A stretch of 33,632 nucleotides of DNA, taken from assembly GCF_001884045.1 (NCBI RefSeq), contig NZ_MACF01000095.1, positions 1 to 33,632 of the forward strand, written 5' to 3'. The position numbers and the translations under genes are program-made. Source of the stretch: Bacillus mobilis. GTDB lineage: Bacteria; Bacillota; Bacilli; Bacillales; Bacillaceae_G. The notes under the pieces are model-generated. The model saw nothing but the letters and a program-made list of their open reading frames with translations. It ran no database searches and was not told where the DNA came from. Of this stretch, positions 1 to 11,321 are shown one piece after another (position 1 is the first letter of the stretch; every line of letters starts with the position of its first letter).

Positions 1-1
1 C

Positions 2-2236
<2,235 letters not shown>

Positions 2237-2245
2237 TAAGAAGAG

Positions 2246-2277
2246 AACCTTGGAGCTTTTATGCTTCAAGGTTTTTT
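2246..2277 (+). terminator. Rho-independent terminator of the collagen-like gene
   Basis: An 11-bp stem (AACCTTGGAGC with GCTTCAAGGTT, one G-U pair) and a 6-nt loop are followed by a run of T, starting 9 bp after the stop codon. Confidence 0.85.
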
Positions 2278-2435
2278 GTCCCCACTGATTAAAATTTCAC
2301 TTTATCTCGTTATTTGTAGGCGGTCTAATTGGTTAGGAAAGTTTTACTTTATTCACTTGAGCAAAAACATCGCAGTTCGAAAATATATTATAATAGAATG
2401 AAAAGAGAGAAATTTGGCAGAAAGGGAGGGTGGCG

Positions 2436-3449
2436 ATGCAGGATATGATTACAGATTTTTTTGGACGCCCACTTCAAGATTTGCGTATATCTGTCATTGA
2501 TCGTTGCAATTTTAGATGTACATATTGTATGCCAGCGGAAGTTTTTGGGCCAGATTATGCTTTTTTGAAAGATGAGTTTTTATTGACGTTTGATGAAATT
2601 GAGCGTTTGGCAAAACTATTTGTTAGCATCGGTGTACGAAAAATTAGACTTACTGGTGGCGAGCCGCTGCTTCGTAAAGATTTAACAAAGCTTATTGCAC
2701 GTCTCGTGAAAATTGACGGGCTAGTAGATATAGGGTTAACGACAAATGCGATTCATTTAACGAAACAAGCAAAAGTATTAAAAGAAGCTGGATTACATAG
2801 AGTAAATGTTAGTTTAGATGCAATAGATGATGATGTATTTAAGGTCATTAATGGCCGGAATATTAATACGAAACTTGTTATAAAGGGAATTATGGCTGCA
2901 AAAGAGGCCGGGCTTGATGTAAAGGTAAACATGGTTGTGAAAAAAGGGATGAACGACCATCAAGTACTTCCGATGGCTGCCTATTTTAAAGAACAAGGAA
3001 TCACGCTTAGGTTTATTGAGTTTATGGATGTTGGTAGTACAAATGGGTGGAACTTTGATCAAGTCGTTACAAAGCAAGAATTAATTGAAATGATTCATAG
3101 CGTGTATCCGCTTGAGCCGGCTGAAGTGCATTATTTCGGTGAAGTTGCGAAGCGATATCGTTACGTTGGAACAAATGTCGAAGTCGGTTTTATTACTTCT
3201 GTTTCTGAATCGTTTTGTTCCTCTTGTACGAGAGCGAGAATTTCGGCAGATGGAAAGTTTTATACTTGCTTATTTGCGACCGAAGGATTGGATATAAGGG
3301 AACTTCTTAGAGGGAATCTTTCGGATGATGAGTTAGTAAGTGTTATACAAGATGTATGGATGAATAGAAAAGATAGATATTCGGATGAACGGACAGAAGA
3401 AAGTGCAAAAAATCGTCCGAAAATTGAAATGTCTTATATAGGAGGATAA
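2436..3449 (+). CDS. moaA: GTP 3',8-cyclase MoaA (molybdenum cofactor step 1)
   Basis: MoaA is a radical-SAM enzyme that rearranges GTP to 3',8-cyclo-7,8-dihydro-GTP, the first step of Moco synthesis; MoaC completes the conversion to cPMP. The 337-aa product has the CxxxCxxC cluster motif near the N-terminus ([10 protein letters not shown]), the TGGEPLLR stretch typical of radical-SAM enzymes, the second cluster motif (CSSC, 13 residues, then C) near residues 260-280, and the C-terminal Gly-Gly (YIGG) that is essential in the family. I chose the ATG at 2436 over the GTG at 2430 because AGGGAGG at 2423-2429 is well spaced from the ATG and abuts the GTG. It leads a two-gene unit with moeB, 16 bp downstream. 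I could not define a convincing promoter in the 199 bp upstream. Confidence 0.96.
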   Translation: MQDMITDFFGRPLQDLRISVIDRCNFRCTYCMPAEVFGPDYAFLKDEFLLTFDEIERLAKLFVSIGVRKIRLTGGEPLLRKDLTKLIARLVKIDGLVDIGLTTNAIHLTKQAKVLKEAGLHRVNVSLDAIDDDVFKVINGRNINTKLVIKGIMAAKEAGLDVKVNMVVKKGMNDHQVLPMAAYFKEQGITLRFIEFMDVGSTNGWNFDQVVTKQELIEMIHSVYPLEPAEVHYFGEVAKRYRYVGTNVEVGFITSVSESFCSSCTRARISADGKFYTCLFATEGLDIRELLRGNLSDDELVSVIQDVWMNRKDRYSDERTEESAKNRPKIEMSYIGG

Positions 3450-3465
3450 GAAAGGGGGCTATCGT

Positions 3466-4479
3466 ATGCAGGAGCGATATTCAAGACAAATATTATTTGC
3501 TGGTGTTGGAGAAGAAGGACAGAAAAAAATTAGAGAGAAACATGTGCTTATTATTGGGGCTGGAGCTCTTGGTGCAGCAAATGCAGAAGCGATTGTGAGA
3601 GCAGGTGTTGGAAAAATAACAATTGCAGATCGTGATTATGTAGAATGGAGCAATTTACAAAGGCAACAATTATATACAGAAGAAGATGCAAAGCAGTATA
3701 AACCGAAGGCGGTAGCAGCGGCAGAACATTTAAAGGCGATTAATTCTGAGGTGGAAATAAATCCAGTTGTGACAGATGTAACAGTGCAAGAAATGGAAGA
3801 GCTAGTGAATGATGTAGATTTAATATTAGATGCGACAGATAATTTTGAAACGCGTCTTCTTATTAATGATATTTCACAAAAGTATAATATTCCGTGGATA
3901 TATGGTGGTTGTGTAGGAAGCTACGGAGTAACGTATACAATTTTACCAGGAAAAACACCGTGTTTCCGCTGTTTAATGGAGCATCCGGCGAGCGGAGCAA
4001 CATGTGATACGGCTGGCATTATACAACCGGCAGTACAATTAGTAGTTGCACATCAAATAACGGAAGCGCTGAAAATATTAGTAGAAGACTATGGAGCACT
4101 TCGCGAAACGATGTTATCGTTTGATCTTTGGAATAATCAACAGATGGCATTTAAAGTGAATAGGCAGAAAAAAGACACGTGTTTATCTTGTGGGAGATTA
4201 CGTACATATCCGAGTTTAACATTTGAAGCACAAACGAAAACAGAAGTGTTATGTGGTCGAAATACAGTACAAATCCGTCCAGGTACGCGGAATGAATTTA
4301 ATTTAGAGGAAATTAAAAAGCGCTTACAAAGAAGTGTGGATGTAAAAGCTACTCCGTATTTATTATCATTTCCGGTAGAGGAATTTCGTTTTGTTTTATT
4401 TACAGATGGCAGGGCATTTATTCATGGAACGAATGATATCAATGTGGCAAAACGTTTATATGCAAGATATATAGGTTGA
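3466..4479 (+). CDS. moeB: Molybdopterin-synthase adenylyltransferase MoeB (ThiF/MoeB/HesA family)
   Basis: This E1-like enzyme adenylates the C-terminal Gly-Gly of MoaD so that it can be sulfurated. The sequence shows the Rossmann nucleotide loop (IIGAGALGAANAE), the DRDYVEWSNLQRQ motif that contacts ATP and the acceptor, the DATDNFETR motif, and the two Zn-binding pairs CFRC and CLSC. Cys in SGATCDTAGI lies where the family's reactive cysteine sits. At 337 aa it is about 85 residues longer than E. coli MoeB. The extra C-terminal part after CLSC (FEAQTKTEVLCGRN to the end) is a small domain seen in Bacillus-type MoeB/ThiF proteins rather than a recognisable rhodanese. It sits 16 bp after moaA with a strong AAGAAAGGGGG ribosome site. 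ThiF-like use in thiamine synthesis cannot be excluded, but the Moco neighbours favour MoeB. Confidence 0.9.
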   Translation: MQERYSRQILFAGVGEEGQKKIREKHVLIIGAGALGAANAEAIVRAGVGKITIADRDYVEWSNLQRQQLYTEEDAKQYKPKAVAAAEHLKAINSEVEINPVVTDVTVQEMEELVNDVDLILDATDNFETRLLINDISQKYNIPWIYGGCVGSYGVTYTILPGKTPCFRCLMEHPASGATCDTAGIIQPAVQLVVAHQITEALKILVEDYGALRETMLSFDLWNNQQMAFKVNRQKKDTCLSCGRLRTYPSLTFEAQTKTEVLCGRNTVQIRPGTRNEFNLEEIKKRLQRSVDVKATPYLLSFPVEEFRFVLFTDGRAFIHGTNDINVAKRLYARYIG

Positions 4480-4506
4480 ATCTAAAGGAAACCCTTTAGA
4501 TTCAAC
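4475..4506. terminator. Perfect inverted repeat between convergent moeB and moaC
   Basis: Two perfectly complementary 14-nt arms (GTTGAATCTAAAGG and CCTTTAGATTCAAC) are separated by AAAC. The moeB stop codon lies inside the left arm. Neither strand has a T-run after the hairpin, so it is an atypical terminator; it may protect 3' ends or act as a weak bidirectional stop. Confidence 0.6.
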
Positions 4507-4516
4507 AGAGAGAAGA

Positions 4517-5002
4517 TTAAGATTTTCTCGTATAATCTCCACTTTTTCCACCTGTTTTTTCAAGTAAGTACGTTTCGCCAATAATCATACCTTTATCAAC
4601 AGCTTTACACATATCGTACACAGTAAGAGCAGTAGCGGAAGCTGCTGTTAAAGCTTCCATTTCAACACCGGTGCTACCTTCTGTCTTAACTTTTACTTCA
4701 ATAAGTAATCGATATTGTTCTTCGGATTGTTTCCAATCGAAAGAAACGTCAACACCTTTTAATAATAAAGGATGGCACATTGGGATAATATCAGAAGTAC
4801 GTTTCGCAGCCATAATACCTGCGATTTGTGCAACTGCTAATACGTCACCTTTCCCGATTTCATTGTGAGAGATTTTATCGTAAATTTCTTTTGTAACGAC
4901 AATGCTAGAGCACGCAATTGCAGTTCGAACGGTTGTTTTTTTGTCACTTATATCAACCATCTTCGCGCGTCCTTGGTCATTAAAGTGTGTGAATGAAGAC
5001 AT
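4517..5002 (-). CDS. moaC: Cyclic pyranopterin monophosphate synthase MoaC
   Basis: MoaC converts the MoaA product to cyclic pyranopterin monophosphate. The 161-aa length is normal for the family. Family hallmarks are clear: [16 protein letters not shown] near the N-terminus, [12 protein letters not shown], and [20 protein letters not shown] followed by [11 protein letters not shown], which carry the conserved active-site residues. Translation starts at an ATG preceded by AAGGAGGAATTCC on the minus strand. It is the only Moco gene here on the minus strand, convergent with moeB and divergent from moeA, with an 83-bp shared upstream region. It must therefore be transcribed separately from both flanking Moco units. 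Confidence 0.96.
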   Translation of the reverse strand: MSSFTHFNDQGRAKMVDISDKKTTVRTAIACSSIVVTKEIYDKISHNEIGKGDVLAVAQIAGIMAAKRTSDIIPMCHPLLLKGVDVSFDWKQSEEQYRLLIEVKVKTEGSTGVEMEALTAASATALTVYDMCKAVDKGMIIGETYLLEKTGGKSGDYTRKS

Positions 5003-5013
5003 GGAATTCCTCC

Positions 5014-5041
5014 TTGAAGTAATTTCTATTTAATATATAAA
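5014..5041 (+). promoter_or_regulatory. Probable SigmaA promoter of moeA
   Basis: TTGAAG (5014-5019) and TATAAA (5036-5041) are separated by 16 bp in the moaC-moeA divergent gap, about 45 bp before the moeA start. No experimental support. Confidence 0.45.
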
Positions 5042-5085
5042 GTTTAATCGAGATAAAAAAAATTGCAAATATGAGGTGATAAACG

Positions 5086-6375
5086 ATGGTAGAAAAACGC
5101 ATTCCGATTCAAGTTGCTGAGGCAGTGGAGAGAGTAATGGAATATGCGAAGAATGGTGAAGTAGAAGAAGTTTCTATTACGGAAAGTTACGGGAGAATTC
5201 TTGGAGAGGATGTTGTCTCTGATCATGACGTTCCTCATTTTGATCGTTCTCCTTACGATGGTTTCGCAATTCGGGCAGAAGATACGAAAGAAGCAAATCA
5301 AGAGAATTCGATTGAGTTTGAAGTAATAGGAGAAATTGGGGCGGGATTTGTTTTTACAGGAGCAGTAGGGGCATTTCAGGCGGTTCGTATTATGACAGGA
5401 GCAGCTATTCCAGAGGGTTGTAATGCAGTCGTAATGCTAGAGCTGACAGAAGGTTTTGAGAAGAACGGAAAAGCATATATGAAGTTAAAGCGTCCTTTTC
5501 ATAGTGGTGACAACGTGTCATTTAAAGGGGAAGATATAAAACAAAATCAAGTTCTCGTTAAGAAAGGTGTTGCAATTAATCCAGGTGTTGCGGCCTTATT
5601 AGCGACGTTTGGATATAATACTGTGAAGGTTGTAAAACAGCCTGTTGTTGGTATTGTGACGACAGGAAGTGAATTATTAGAAGTACATGAGTCGTTACAG
5701 CCGGGGAAAATTAGAAATAGTAACTCGTATATGATTGCCGCTCAAATTATGAAAGCTGGAGGGAAAGTTCGTTATTATGGCCAACTTGCCGACGAGTTAG
5801 ATTCATGTTTTACAGCCGTTCAATCAGCAATGAATGAGGTTGATATTTTAATTACGACAGGCGGTGTGTCGGTAGGAGATTATGACTACTTGCCGGCCAT
5901 TTATGAAAGATTACAAGCGAATGTACTCTTTAATAAAATAGCGATGAGACCAGGTAGTGTAACGACAGTAGCTGAAGTTGATGGGAAGTTACTTTTCGGT
6001 TTATCAGGAAATCCTTCAGCTTGCTATGTAGGCTTTGAACTATTTGTGCATCCGGTTATAAAAACATATTTGTATGCGAAGGAGCCTCACGTATATAGAG
6101 CTGATGCCATTTTACAAAAAGATTTTCCAAAGCCAAATCCGTTTACTCGTTTTGTAAGAGCAAACGTGACAATTGTGGACGGGGCATTACAAGCGATGCC
6201 GGTTGGTTTAGATAAATCAAGTGCGGTATCTTCACTTGCTGATGTGAATGCTTTTATTGTGTTGCCTGGAGGAACGAGAGGATTTGAGGCAGGAATGAAA
6301 GTATCGGTATTATTGTTAGAGCACGCCGAGGGATGTGATTGGCCATGGGCAAAGCCCCTTCAATCTTACAAATAG
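5086..6375 (+). CDS. moeA: Molybdopterin molybdenumtransferase MoeA
   Basis: MoeA inserts molybdate into adenylated molybdopterin to give active Moco. The 429-aa protein has the expected order: an N-terminal region with VPHFDRSPYDGFAIRAED, the beta-barrel segment with IMTGAAIPEGCNAVVMLE, then the MogA-like domain with GIVTTGSELLE, TTGGVSVGDYD and MRPGSVTTVAEVDGKLLFGLSGNP, and the C-terminal domain IV. A GAGGTGATAAAC site precedes the ATG. It opens a four-gene unit moeA-mobB-moaE-moaD; mobB starts inside its 3' end, which suggests translational coupling. No separate mogA/moaB (the adenylation step) is present in this window. Confidence 0.96.
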   Translation: MVEKRIPIQVAEAVERVMEYAKNGEVEEVSITESYGRILGEDVVSDHDVPHFDRSPYDGFAIRAEDTKEANQENSIEFEVIGEIGAGFVFTGAVGAFQAVRIMTGAAIPEGCNAVVMLELTEGFEKNGKAYMKLKRPFHSGDNVSFKGEDIKQNQVLVKKGVAINPGVAALLATFGYNTVKVVKQPVVGIVTTGSELLEVHESLQPGKIRNSNSYMIAAQIMKAGGKVRYYGQLADELDSCFTAVQSAMNEVDILITTGGVSVGDYDYLPAIYERLQANVLFNKIAMRPGSVTTVAEVDGKLLFGLSGNPSACYVGFELFVHPVIKTYLYAKEPHVYRADAILQKDFPKPNPFTRFVRANVTIVDGALQAMPVGLDKSSAVSSLADVNAFIVLPGGTRGFEAGMKVSVLLLEHAEGCDWPWAKPLQSYK

Positions 6376-6860
6376 TAGGGTATCAAAATAGCGGGAAAAC
6401 AACGCTTGTTGAGAAAATAGTGCATGCGTTAGCTGAACGGAAAATGAAAGTTGCTACCATTAAACATCACGGTCACGGAGGTTTTCCAGAAGTAGCGCAA
6501 AAAGATAGTGAAAGGCACCGAAAGGCGGGTGCTGTTGTCAGTAGTGTAGAAGGTGCGGGATTACTTTCGCTGTCGTCATTAAAAGAGGAATGGTCCTTGC
6601 GAGAAATTATTCGCTTATATGAGTTTTTTGAAGTGGATACAATTTTAATAGAGGGCTATAAAAAAGAGAGCTATCCGAAAGTAGTGTTACTTCGTTCTGC
6701 CGAAGACGTTGAACTTTTACATAAAGTAGAAAATATAGTAGCGGTTATTACGTGGCATGATGTTCCCGCAAACTTACGAGAAGAATATAAAGTATTTCAT
6801 ATAACAGAAGAAGAGTTGTATATAGACTGGTTTGTACAAACGGTAAGGAGTACGCAATGA
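6345..6860 (+). CDS. mobB: Molybdopterin-guanine dinucleotide biosynthesis adaptor MobB
   Basis: MobB is a small P-loop GTPase thought to help MobA attach GMP to Moco. Its Walker A is GYQNSGKTTLVEKI at residues 12-25. The family signature TIKHHGHGG and the DSERHRKAGA segment follow, then DTILIEGYKKESYPKVVL. It is 171 aa from the ATG at 6345. A TTG at 6339 is an alternative start, since an in-frame stop TGA at 6336 limits the frame. The start lies 31 bp inside moeA in another frame, and the stop overlaps the moaE start as ATGA. No mobA is seen in the window. Confidence 0.93.
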   Translation: MGKAPSILQIVGYQNSGKTTLVEKIVHALAERKMKVATIKHHGHGGFPEVAQKDSERHRKAGAVVSSVEGAGLLSLSSLKEEWSLREIIRLYEFFEVDTILIEGYKKESYPKVVLLRSAEDVELLHKVENIVAVITWHDVPANLREEYKVFHITEEELYIDWFVQTVRSTQ

Positions 6861-7321
6861 CAAATACGTATTATGAAGTAATTGATACAGAAATCTTGGT
6901 TGAAGAGGTAGCGAAAAAAGTAATTCGCCGTGAATGCGGTGCCGTTACAACATTTATTGGAACGGTTAGAGAGTTTACGAAAGGGCGTCGTACATTATAC
7001 TTAGAATACGTCGCTTATAAAACGATGGCAGAAAAGATGCTAGAGAAAATTGGCTTAGAAGTGAAAGAGAAGTGGCCAGGTACACACGTTGCGATTACAC
7101 ATCGCATCGGTACACTGCAAATTTCTGATATCGCGGTTGTTGTTGCTGTTTCAACACCGCATCGTAAAGCGGCTTATGAAGCGAATGAATATATTATGGA
7201 ACGCATAAAACAAATTGTTCCGATTTGGAAAAAGGAGTTTTGGGAAGATGGAGACTCTTGGATTGGTGATCAATTAGAAAAAACGCCATATCCGGCGGGA
7301 GAGCCTGGGAAGGAGCTATAA
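6857..7321 (+). CDS. moaE: Molybdopterin synthase catalytic subunit MoaE
   Basis: MoaE is the large subunit of the MoaD2-MoaE2 molybdopterin synthase, which transfers two sulfurs from MoaD thiocarboxylate to cPMP. The 154-aa product shows CGAVTTFIGTVREFTKGR, LEYVAYKTMAEKML, HRIGTLQISDIAVVVAVSTPHR and the C-terminal PIWKKEFWEDGDSWIGD with the conserved active-site lysines. It overlaps mobB by 4 bp (ATGA) and is followed 2 bp later by moaD. Confidence 0.96.
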   Translation: MTNTYYEVIDTEILVEEVAKKVIRRECGAVTTFIGTVREFTKGRRTLYLEYVAYKTMAEKMLEKIGLEVKEKWPGTHVAITHRIGTLQISDIAVVVAVSTPHRKAAYEANEYIMERIKQIVPIWKKEFWEDGDSWIGDQLEKTPYPAGEPGKEL

Positions 7322-7323
7322 GT

Positions 7324-7557
7324 ATGATTCGAGTATTGTTATTTGCGCACTTGCAAGAGGAAGCAGGAACAAGTGAATTACAAATAGAGAAAGAAAATAT
7401 TACGGTTGCAGAGTTAAAAGATGTTGTTGCTAAAGAATATAATGTGCCAGTGACAGAACCAATTATGGTTGCAATAAATGAAGAATATGCAAATGAAGAT
7501 GACAAGATTCAATCTGGTGATATTGTTGCACTTATCCCACCGGTGAGCGGTGGTTAA
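7324..7557 (+). CDS. moaD: Molybdopterin synthase sulfur carrier subunit MoaD
   Basis: MoaD is a 77-aa ubiquitin-fold protein ending PPVSGG; the terminal Gly-Gly is adenylated by MoeB, sulfurated, and donates sulfur within MoaDE. IRVLLFAHLQEEAG at the N-terminus and DKIQSGDIVALIPPVSGG at the C-terminus are typical. GGAGCTATAAGT overlapping the moaE end provides the ribosome site. It is the last gene of the moeA unit; a terminator follows 13 bp downstream. Confidence 0.95.
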   Translation: MIRVLLFAHLQEEAGTSELQIEKENITVAELKDVVAKEYNVPVTEPIMVAINEEYANEDDKIQSGDIVALIPPVSGG

Positions 7558-7570
7558 TATTGGATTTATT

Positions 7571-7606
7571 AAAACGACTTTCCTACATAGGGGAAGTCGT
7601 TTTTTT
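7571..7606 (+). terminator. Terminator of the moeA-mobB-moaE-moaD unit
   Basis: AACGACTT pairs with AAGTCGTT around a short loop and is followed by at least six T. Confidence 0.85.
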
Positions 7607-7650
7607 ATGGCATTTTTGCGAACACTAATTTATAGAAAAAGGAGGGTATT

Positions 7651-8070
7651 ATGAAAAAAATATGTGTAGTTATTACAATGATATGTTCGGTCTTTTTCTC
7701 TTCTCCAAGTGATTCTTTTGCGAAAGAATCAAGGGAACAGCTTTTAGAAAGTGCATTATCGAATAGGTACTATTCAATTATCAGACAAGTGACAGAAGAT
7801 CAATATGAATGTGCTTCAGTTATAAATATAAAGCGTCTTGGCAAGAAAGATGAGTTCGTTCCTAGATTTGAAATTACGCTACAATTTCTCACATTCCAAG
7901 GTGCACATAATCCGCCAAATGATAAAGTTACACTTACTTTGGAAGATCATTTAGATCACGTAAAGATAAAGAAGGTGGAGCGAGAAAAGAATGTTTCTGG
8001 TGATGTTGCAGAAAAGGTTTGTGAACGCGAAAAAGAAAAAATAAAAGCTCACTCTAATGATTCAGAGTAA
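7651..8070 (+). CDS. Secreted DUF3888 family protein
   Basis: The 139-aa product starts with a signal peptide: MKK, a hydrophobic core (ICVVITMICSVFFSS), and a likely AxA-like cleavage near SFAKES. The mature part has the LQFLTFQGAHNPPND segment that I associate with the DUF3888 family (function unknown), then a charged, Lys/Glu-rich tail. Two Cys remain in the mature part (YECAS and EKVCERE) and could form a disulfide. A strong AAAAAGGAGGG precedes the ATG. It lies 36 bp before glcU on the same strand with no terminator between, so it may be cotranscribed with glcU-gdh. The family assignment is from recall of the motif and is not certain. Confidence 0.7.
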   Translation: MKKICVVITMICSVFFSSPSDSFAKESREQLLESALSNRYYSIIRQVTEDQYECASVINIKRLGKKDEFVPRFEITLQFLTFQGAHNPPNDKVTLTLEDHLDHVKIKKVEREKNVSGDVAEKVCEREKEKIKAHSNDSE

Positions 8071-8106
8071 TAATCCATGACATTTAGTAAAGAAAGGTAA
8101 TGAGCG

Positions 8107-9763
<1,657 letters not shown>

Positions 9764-9766
9764 TAG

Positions 9767-9802
9767 AAAAGGACAAAGAGTTTTAGCTCTTTGTCCTTTT
9801 TT
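9767..9802 (+). terminator. Terminator after gdh
   Basis: A 14-bp perfect stem (AAAAGGACAAAGAG with CTCTTTGTCCTTTT) and a 6-nt loop run into T residues. Confidence 0.9.
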
Positions 9803-9836
9803 CTGCAAAAAAAAATAGCGGTCGGCTATTTTAAAT

Positions 9837-10316
9837 TTAATGATTAATTGTATCTTGAAGATATTCTGTTGCTTGATGTTCAGAAACATTTTGTACGAGT
9901 GCAACTTCGCTAATCATCATTTTTCGGGCATTATCTAGCATTTGTTTTTCGCTCGCATTTAAAGCTCTCTCTTTATTGCGGCGAAGTAAATCACGAACAA
10001 CCTCTGCACTATCTTGCAGATTGCCGTTTTTCATTTTTTCCATATTCATTGTATATCTTTGTTTCCAGGAAAGTGATGTATCTGATTCCCCGTTTTGAAA
10101 TTCAAGAAGTATATCATCTAACGTACCTTTATCTACGATATAACGAATACCTGATTTTTGTAATTGATCCATAGGAAGCATTACTTGCATATCTTTACTA
10201 ATGATACGTATCACACAATATTGACGTATTGTTCCTAATATTTCTTTCTCTTCAATGGCTTCGATGACTCCTGCGCCGTTCATTGGATAAACGATTTTAT
10301 CACCAATTTGAAACAA
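9837..10316 (-). CDS. CarD/CdnL-type RNA polymerase-binding regulator
   Basis: CarD_CdnL_TRCF proteins bind the RNA polymerase beta subunit and stabilise open complexes. The N-terminal Tudor-like domain is clear: FQIGDKIVYPMNGAGVIEAIEEKEILG, then YCVIRIISKDMQVMLPMDQ. An alpha-helical C-terminal part holds SLSWKQRYTMNMEKMK, VVRDLLRRNKERALNASEKQML and repeated acidic residues. I chose the TTG at 10316 (159 aa) because GGAGGTGG lies just upstream of it and overlaps the first upstream ATG (10331), which therefore cannot use it. B. subtilis YdeB is a likely homologue. It is convergent with gdh. Confidence 0.85.
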   Translation of the reverse strand: MFQIGDKIVYPMNGAGVIEAIEEKEILGTIRQYCVIRIISKDMQVMLPMDQLQKSGIRYIVDKGTLDDILLEFQNGESDTSLSWKQRYTMNMEKMKNGNLQDSAEVVRDLLRRNKERALNASEKQMLDNARKMMISEVALVQNVSEHQATEYLQDTINH

Positions 10317-10385
10317 ATCATCCACCTCCATATGTGGTAACCATCTTTAATGATAACATAAGTGAATAAAAATGTCAAATTTTAT

Positions 10386-10415
10386 ATAATACCATAATAA
10401 TTATACCCGAGTCAA
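10386..10415 (-). promoter_or_regulatory. Probable SigmaA promoter of the CarD-like gene
   Basis: Reading the minus strand, TTGACT (10415-10410) and TATTAT (10391-10386) are separated by 18 bp, about 70 bp before the TTG start. Confidence 0.5.
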
Positions 10416-10522
10416 TAAGTAAAAACTCTTTTTTTTTATATATTTTTTTGCTCTTACTTATCTATGATTTTTTTAGAAAAATAGTACAGGTGAAGAAAGA
10501 AGGCATATCCACTTATTTTTAA

Positions 10523-10550
10523 GCATAAAATGTAAAATCGCTAATACAAT
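10523..10550 (+). promoter_or_regulatory. Possible SigmaE (mother-cell sporulation) promoter
   Basis: GCATAAA (10523-10529) and AATACAAT (10543-10550), 13 bp apart, resemble the SigmaE pattern of an ATA-containing -35 and CATACAAT -10 (one mismatch in the -10). It lies about 35 bp before the small gene that precedes cse60; B. subtilis cse60 is SigmaE-controlled. Confidence 0.4.
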
Positions 10551-10587
10551 ATACCTAAATCCGTTCTTTGCAAAGGAGGGAGAGAAG

Positions 10588-10824
10588 GTGGGGCGCACAA
10601 TAAAAATTGATATTACAAATAAAGTTGTAGCTAAATTTAGACCAGATTGTTTGGAATTATATACGAGTAAATTTATGATAGGTAAGTTTTATGTCTATAC
10701 TGAAGGTAAACAATATGTGTTAGAAGACGGATATATATATGAAGACGGAAAATTTTATCGCATCATAGATACGCACCGTGGCAATAATCAAGCGGCGGAG
10801 GGCTGCGATCTAGGATGGTGTTAA
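10588..10824 (+). CDS. Small protein of unknown function upstream of cse60
   Basis: The 78-aa product starts at a GTG with AAAGGAGGGAGAGAAG before it, a strong ribosome site that supports translation. I do not recognise the family. The first 60 residues look like a compact beta-rich domain with alternating Tyr/Phe and charged residues (KFMIGKFYVYTEGKQYVLEDGY, with a repeated EDGYIYEDGKFY). The tail (HRGNNQAAEGCDLGWC) is flexible with two Cys. Its stop codon is 1 bp before the cse60 start, so the two are almost certainly cotranscribed and coupled. The context suggests a sporulation role, which is inference. Confidence 0.75.
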   Translation: MGRTIKIDITNKVVAKFRPDCLELYTSKFMIGKFYVYTEGKQYVLEDGYIYEDGKFYRIIDTHRGNNQAAEGCDLGWC

Positions 10825-10825
10825 C

Positions 10826-11008
10826 ATGATTCGTGTGAAAGTGTTTGATGAAAGTCACGAAAAAGACTTAGAAGACGCTGTAAATGTGTTTTTGAAAAAG
10901 ATTGATGATAATAAATTTGTAGATATTAAGTACCAAGTTGGTGTTTCCATTAACGATGATGAGAACCAAATTTATTGTTTTTCAGCAATGATCGTTTATA
11001 AAGCATAA
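10826..11008 (+). CDS. cse60: Sporulation protein Cse60 family
   Basis: This 60-aa protein (MIRVKVFDESHEKDLEDAVN ... QIYCFSAMIVYKA) matches the Cse60 family pattern: a short beta strand, an acidic helix ending in a DLE/FL region, and a closing YCFSAMIVY strand. Cse60 is made in the mother cell under SigmaE in B. subtilis; its molecular role is unknown. The ATG is 1 bp after the previous stop codon, with its ribosome site inside the upstream gene. The stop codon lies inside the 22-bp terminator stem. Confidence 0.85.
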   Translation: MIRVKVFDESHEKDLEDAVNVFLKKIDDNKFVDIKYQVGVSINDDENQIYCFSAMIVYKA

Positions 11009-11046
11009 AAAAGAGCTGGGTGAGCCAGCTCTTTTTTATGCTTTAT
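10998..11046. terminator. Bidirectional terminator shared by cse60 and the DUF3973 gene
   Basis: Two perfectly complementary 22-nt arms (10998-11019 and 11025-11046) surround the loop GTGAG. The core AAGAGCTGG/CCAGCTCTT is flanked by A and T runs, so the hairpin has a T tail on either strand. Both convergent stop codons fall inside the arms. Confidence 0.92.
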
Positions 11047-11321
11047 GTTGGGACAACGTGTGTCGGTAATACGTTCATAATAGATTGGGGTGTACCTAAT
11101 TTCTTTGTCGTTAAAAGAGGCTCCCCAGTCTCATGGTTTTGGGCATCTGTACACATACCGAGGTGATAACGATCACCTAAAAATGGATCAATATAAAAAC
11201 CGTTTTTGAATACTTTATCATTCGGATGTTTTTCGTGATGAATATCAGAGCAGTTAATGCAATAGAACATAGCTTTCATCCCCTTTTTATTTTTGTTTGA
11301 AAAAAGTGAGTCGGTAGTCAT
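11043..11321 (-). CDS. DUF3973 family small protein
   Basis: The conserved part is MFYCINCSDIHHEKHPNDKV followed by FYIDPFLGDRYHLGMCTDAQ, which I associate with DUF3973, a Bacillus family of unknown function. CINC, the two His and the later Cys (LGMC) could bind a metal such as zinc, which is inference. The longest frame (92 aa) starts at 11321, with AGGAG 4 nt before the ATG. Two internal ATGs at 11279 and 11270 would give 78- or 75-aa proteins that begin right at the conserved domain, and AAAAGGGG lies before them, so the true start is uncertain. It is convergent with cse60. Confidence 0.65.
   Translation of the reverse strand: MTTDSLFSNKNKKGMKAMFYCINCSDIHHEKHPNDKVFKNGFYIDPFLGDRYHLGMCTDAQNHETGEPLLTTKKLGTPQSIMNVLPTHVVPT

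Noticed and set aside
2357-2394. Promoter-like TTGAGC and TATAAT before moaA
   Set aside because: The spacing is 26 bp, too long for a SigmaA promoter, and no other -35 fits.
2430-2438. GTG at 2430 as start of moaA
   Set aside because: It abuts the AGGGAGG site, whereas the ATG at 2436 is properly spaced.
7607-7650. SigmaG promoter before the DUF3888-glcU-gdh genes
   Set aside because: I looked for the ATA and CATxxTA-type elements expected for the forespore factor and found only poor matches.
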